Source: a bacterium (lineage in GTDB: Bacteria; Patescibacteriota; Minisyncoccia; Phycocordibacterales; UBA9973). Taken from it: a DNA stretch of 5,609 nt. Below the pieces are notes generated by a model, which had not been told where the DNA came from, did no database searches, and saw only the letters and a list, made by a program, of their open reading frames with translations. Shown here in pieces: positions 4,714 through 5,609 of the stretch. The stretch spans positions 1-5,609 of the forward strand of contig JAKALJ010000024.1 in the NCBI GenBank assembly GCA_021813175.1, given 5' to 3'. The stretch's first letter is position 1. Every line of letters starts with the position of its first letter. A program made the position numbers and the translations under genes.

Positions 4714-5601
4714 ATGCGGTATGGCGCAAAAAAATCACTGGGGCAGAATTTTTTGAAATCACGGGCGGTTCTGGCGAAAATCGTGGAAGCCGGAGAAATT
4801 TCGGCAGAGGACACCATATTAGAGATCGGTCCCGGAAAAGGCGCGCTTACGGAAAAACTGCTGGAATGCGCCGGAAAAGTGGTGGCGGTGGAAAAGGATC
4901 CCGACCTATGCGCGTATCTGAAGGAAAAATTCGCCGCAGAAATTTCAACAAGAAAATTGGAATTGGCGCAAGGCGATATCTTGGATTTTGAAATGCCGGA
5001 CTTGCGAGGTCAAACCTCGCAAGTCCGGCGGGGCAGTAAAGTCGCACCTTTCAGCCGAGGATACAAAATCGTAGCAAATATTCCTTACAACATCACCGGC
5101 GCCATTCTGAAAAAATTTCTGACTGCGGAAACTGACGGAGAGAAGGAGAAGAGGCATAGAAAGAAAGGTGGAGCAGAGCTTCCCCTGGGTGGGCAACCGG
5201 AGAGAATGGTCTTGCTCGTACAGAAAGAAGTGGCAAAAAGGATCATGGCTCGGGACGGAAAGGAAAGCCTTCTCTCTTTGTCGGTAAAAGCATACGGTTC
5301 GCCTAAAATAGTCATAAAGGTGCCAGCCGGAAATTTTTCTCCGGTTCCAAAAGTAGATTCAGCGGCGCTTGTCATAAAAAATATCTCAAAAAAAATTTTT
5401 ACGGAAAACAATATTGAAGAAAACCGTTTTTGGCAGACAGTGCGGGCCGGTTTTGCTCACAAAAGGAAAAAATTGTCCGGGAATCTGCCGAAATTGCGGG
5501 AATTTCCAGGCAACCTCGGCATCCTTTCGAAACTCGGCGATAAAAGGGCAGAGGATCTTTCGCTCTCGGACTGGATTTTACTGGCAAAAGCTGGTATTTG
5601 A
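4714..5601 (+). CDS. rsmA: RsmA/KsgA, 16S rRNA (adenine-N6,N6) dimethyltransferase, with two in-frame inserts
   Basis: A 295-residue S-adenosylmethionine-dependent enzyme that dimethylates the two adjacent adenines in the 3'-terminal helix 45 loop of 16S rRNA (A1518/A1519 in E. coli) during late small-subunit assembly. Seen in order: KSLGQNFL (7-14), SAM motif I EIGPGKG (37-43), acidic motif II residue E60 (VAVEKD), GD at 87-88, catalytic motif IV NIPYNIT (122-128), VLLVQKEVAKRI (166-177), FSPVPKVDSA (208-217) and the C-terminal RAGFAHKRKKL (244-254). Bacterial RsmA is usually about 260-280 residues; the excess comes from two stretches. Residues 95-115 carry a palindrome-encoded peptide just before GYKIVANIPYN. 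Residues 139-160 carry a lysine/glutamate-rich stretch between KKFL and QPERMVLLVQKEV. All catalytic motifs remain, so the enzyme is probably active. It ends in TGA, consistent with the standard code. Start ATG 4714 is fixed by the -10 box 6 nt upstream and by the usual short N-terminus. Confidence 0.96.
   Translation: MRYGAKKSLGQNFLKSRAVLAKIVEAGEISAEDTILEIGPGKGALTEKLLECAGKVVAVEKDPDLCAYLKEKFAAEISTRKLELAQGDILDFEMPDLRGQTSQVRRGSKVAPFSRGYKIVANIPYNITGAILKKFLTAETDGEKEKRHRKKGGAELPLGGQPERMVLLVQKEVAKRIMARDGKESLLSLSVKAYGSPKIVIKVPAGNFSPVPKVDSAALVIKNISKKIFTENNIEENRFWQTVRAGFAHKRKKLSGNLPKLREFPGNLGILSKLGDKRAEDLSLSDWILLAKAGI
4995..5029. repeat. 35-bp perfect hairpin palindrome inside rsmA
   Basis: GCCGGACTTGCGAGGT (4995-5010) and ACCTCGCAAGTCCGGC (5014-5029) are perfect reverse complements with a 3-nt CAA spacer. 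The hairpin is read as PDLRGQTSQVR (residues 95-105), and the extra sequence continues through RGSKVAPFSR up to GYKIVANIPYN, the conserved part of motif IV. The insert as a whole is about 18-21 residues. It preserves the frame and lies between the GD motif loop and the NIPY motif. The six bases GCGAGG and the TCAAA at the centre also occur in the helicase-gene element, but the two elements are not otherwise alike. Confidence 0.8.
5128..5193 (+). other. Charged low-complexity insertion in RsmA
   Basis: Codons 139-160 encode a stretch dominated by Glu, Lys, Arg and Gly (ETDGEKEKRHRKKGGAELPL plus GG) where other RsmA proteins have only a few residues between the helix after NIPYNIT and the VLLVQKEV strand. 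The DNA is a purine-rich tract (about 5137-5179). Unlike the other two inserts it shows no long inverted repeat. It may be a decayed element or a lineage-specific surface loop. Confidence 0.5.
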
Positions 5602-5609
5602 GTTTCTAT

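Overview
The window looks like chromosomal DNA from a small-genome bacterium, most likely of the Candidate Phyla Radiation (Patescibacteria, Parcubacteria-like). That assignment is inference. It rests on three things: compact housekeeping genes, promoters whose -10 box sits exactly 6 nt before the ATG (leaderless mRNAs), and in-frame palindromic inserts inside conserved genes. The standard code fits: rsmA ends naturally at a TGA, which argues against the UGA=Gly lineages (Gracilibacteria, Absconditabacteria).

Layout: (1) 1-301, minus strand, the N-terminal 100 codons of a DUF302 protein running off the left edge; (2) 302-405, a divergent promoter region; (3) 406-1152, plus strand, a ZIP-family metal transporter; (4) 1242-2363, minus strand, convergent to zip, an exported double-LysM/M23 peptidase-like protein whose reading frame continues upstream of its first conventional start and encodes a signal anchor; (5) 2364-2622, an intergenic region with a 106-bp structured element of terminal inverted repeats enclosing three hairpins; (6) 2623-4671, plus strand, a PcrA/UvrD-type superfamily 1 DNA helicase; (7) 4714-5601, plus strand, RsmA/KsgA 16S rRNA dimethyltransferase, 42 bp downstream of the helicase and with its own promoter.

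The most interesting content is a set of palindromic elements. One of exactly 120 bp (25-nt perfect terminal inverted repeats plus a 16-bp inner stem) sits in frame inside the helicase gene and adds 40 residues between conserved motifs. A 35-bp perfect hairpin (16-bp arms, 3-nt loop) sits in frame inside rsmA. The third, the multi-hairpin element, lies just upstream of the M23 frame and may have separated that gene from its start. Together they resemble, by analogy only, the Rickettsia palindromic elements: short selfish DNAs tolerated inside coding sequence because they stay open and land in surface loops.

Functionally, helicase and RsmA are DNA-repair/replication and ribosome-maturation housekeeping genes. 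The M23/LysM protein acts on or binds the cell wall. ZIP moves divalent metal. DUF302 has no established function. No operon linking all of them is evident, since each gene has its own promoter signal or faces its neighbour.
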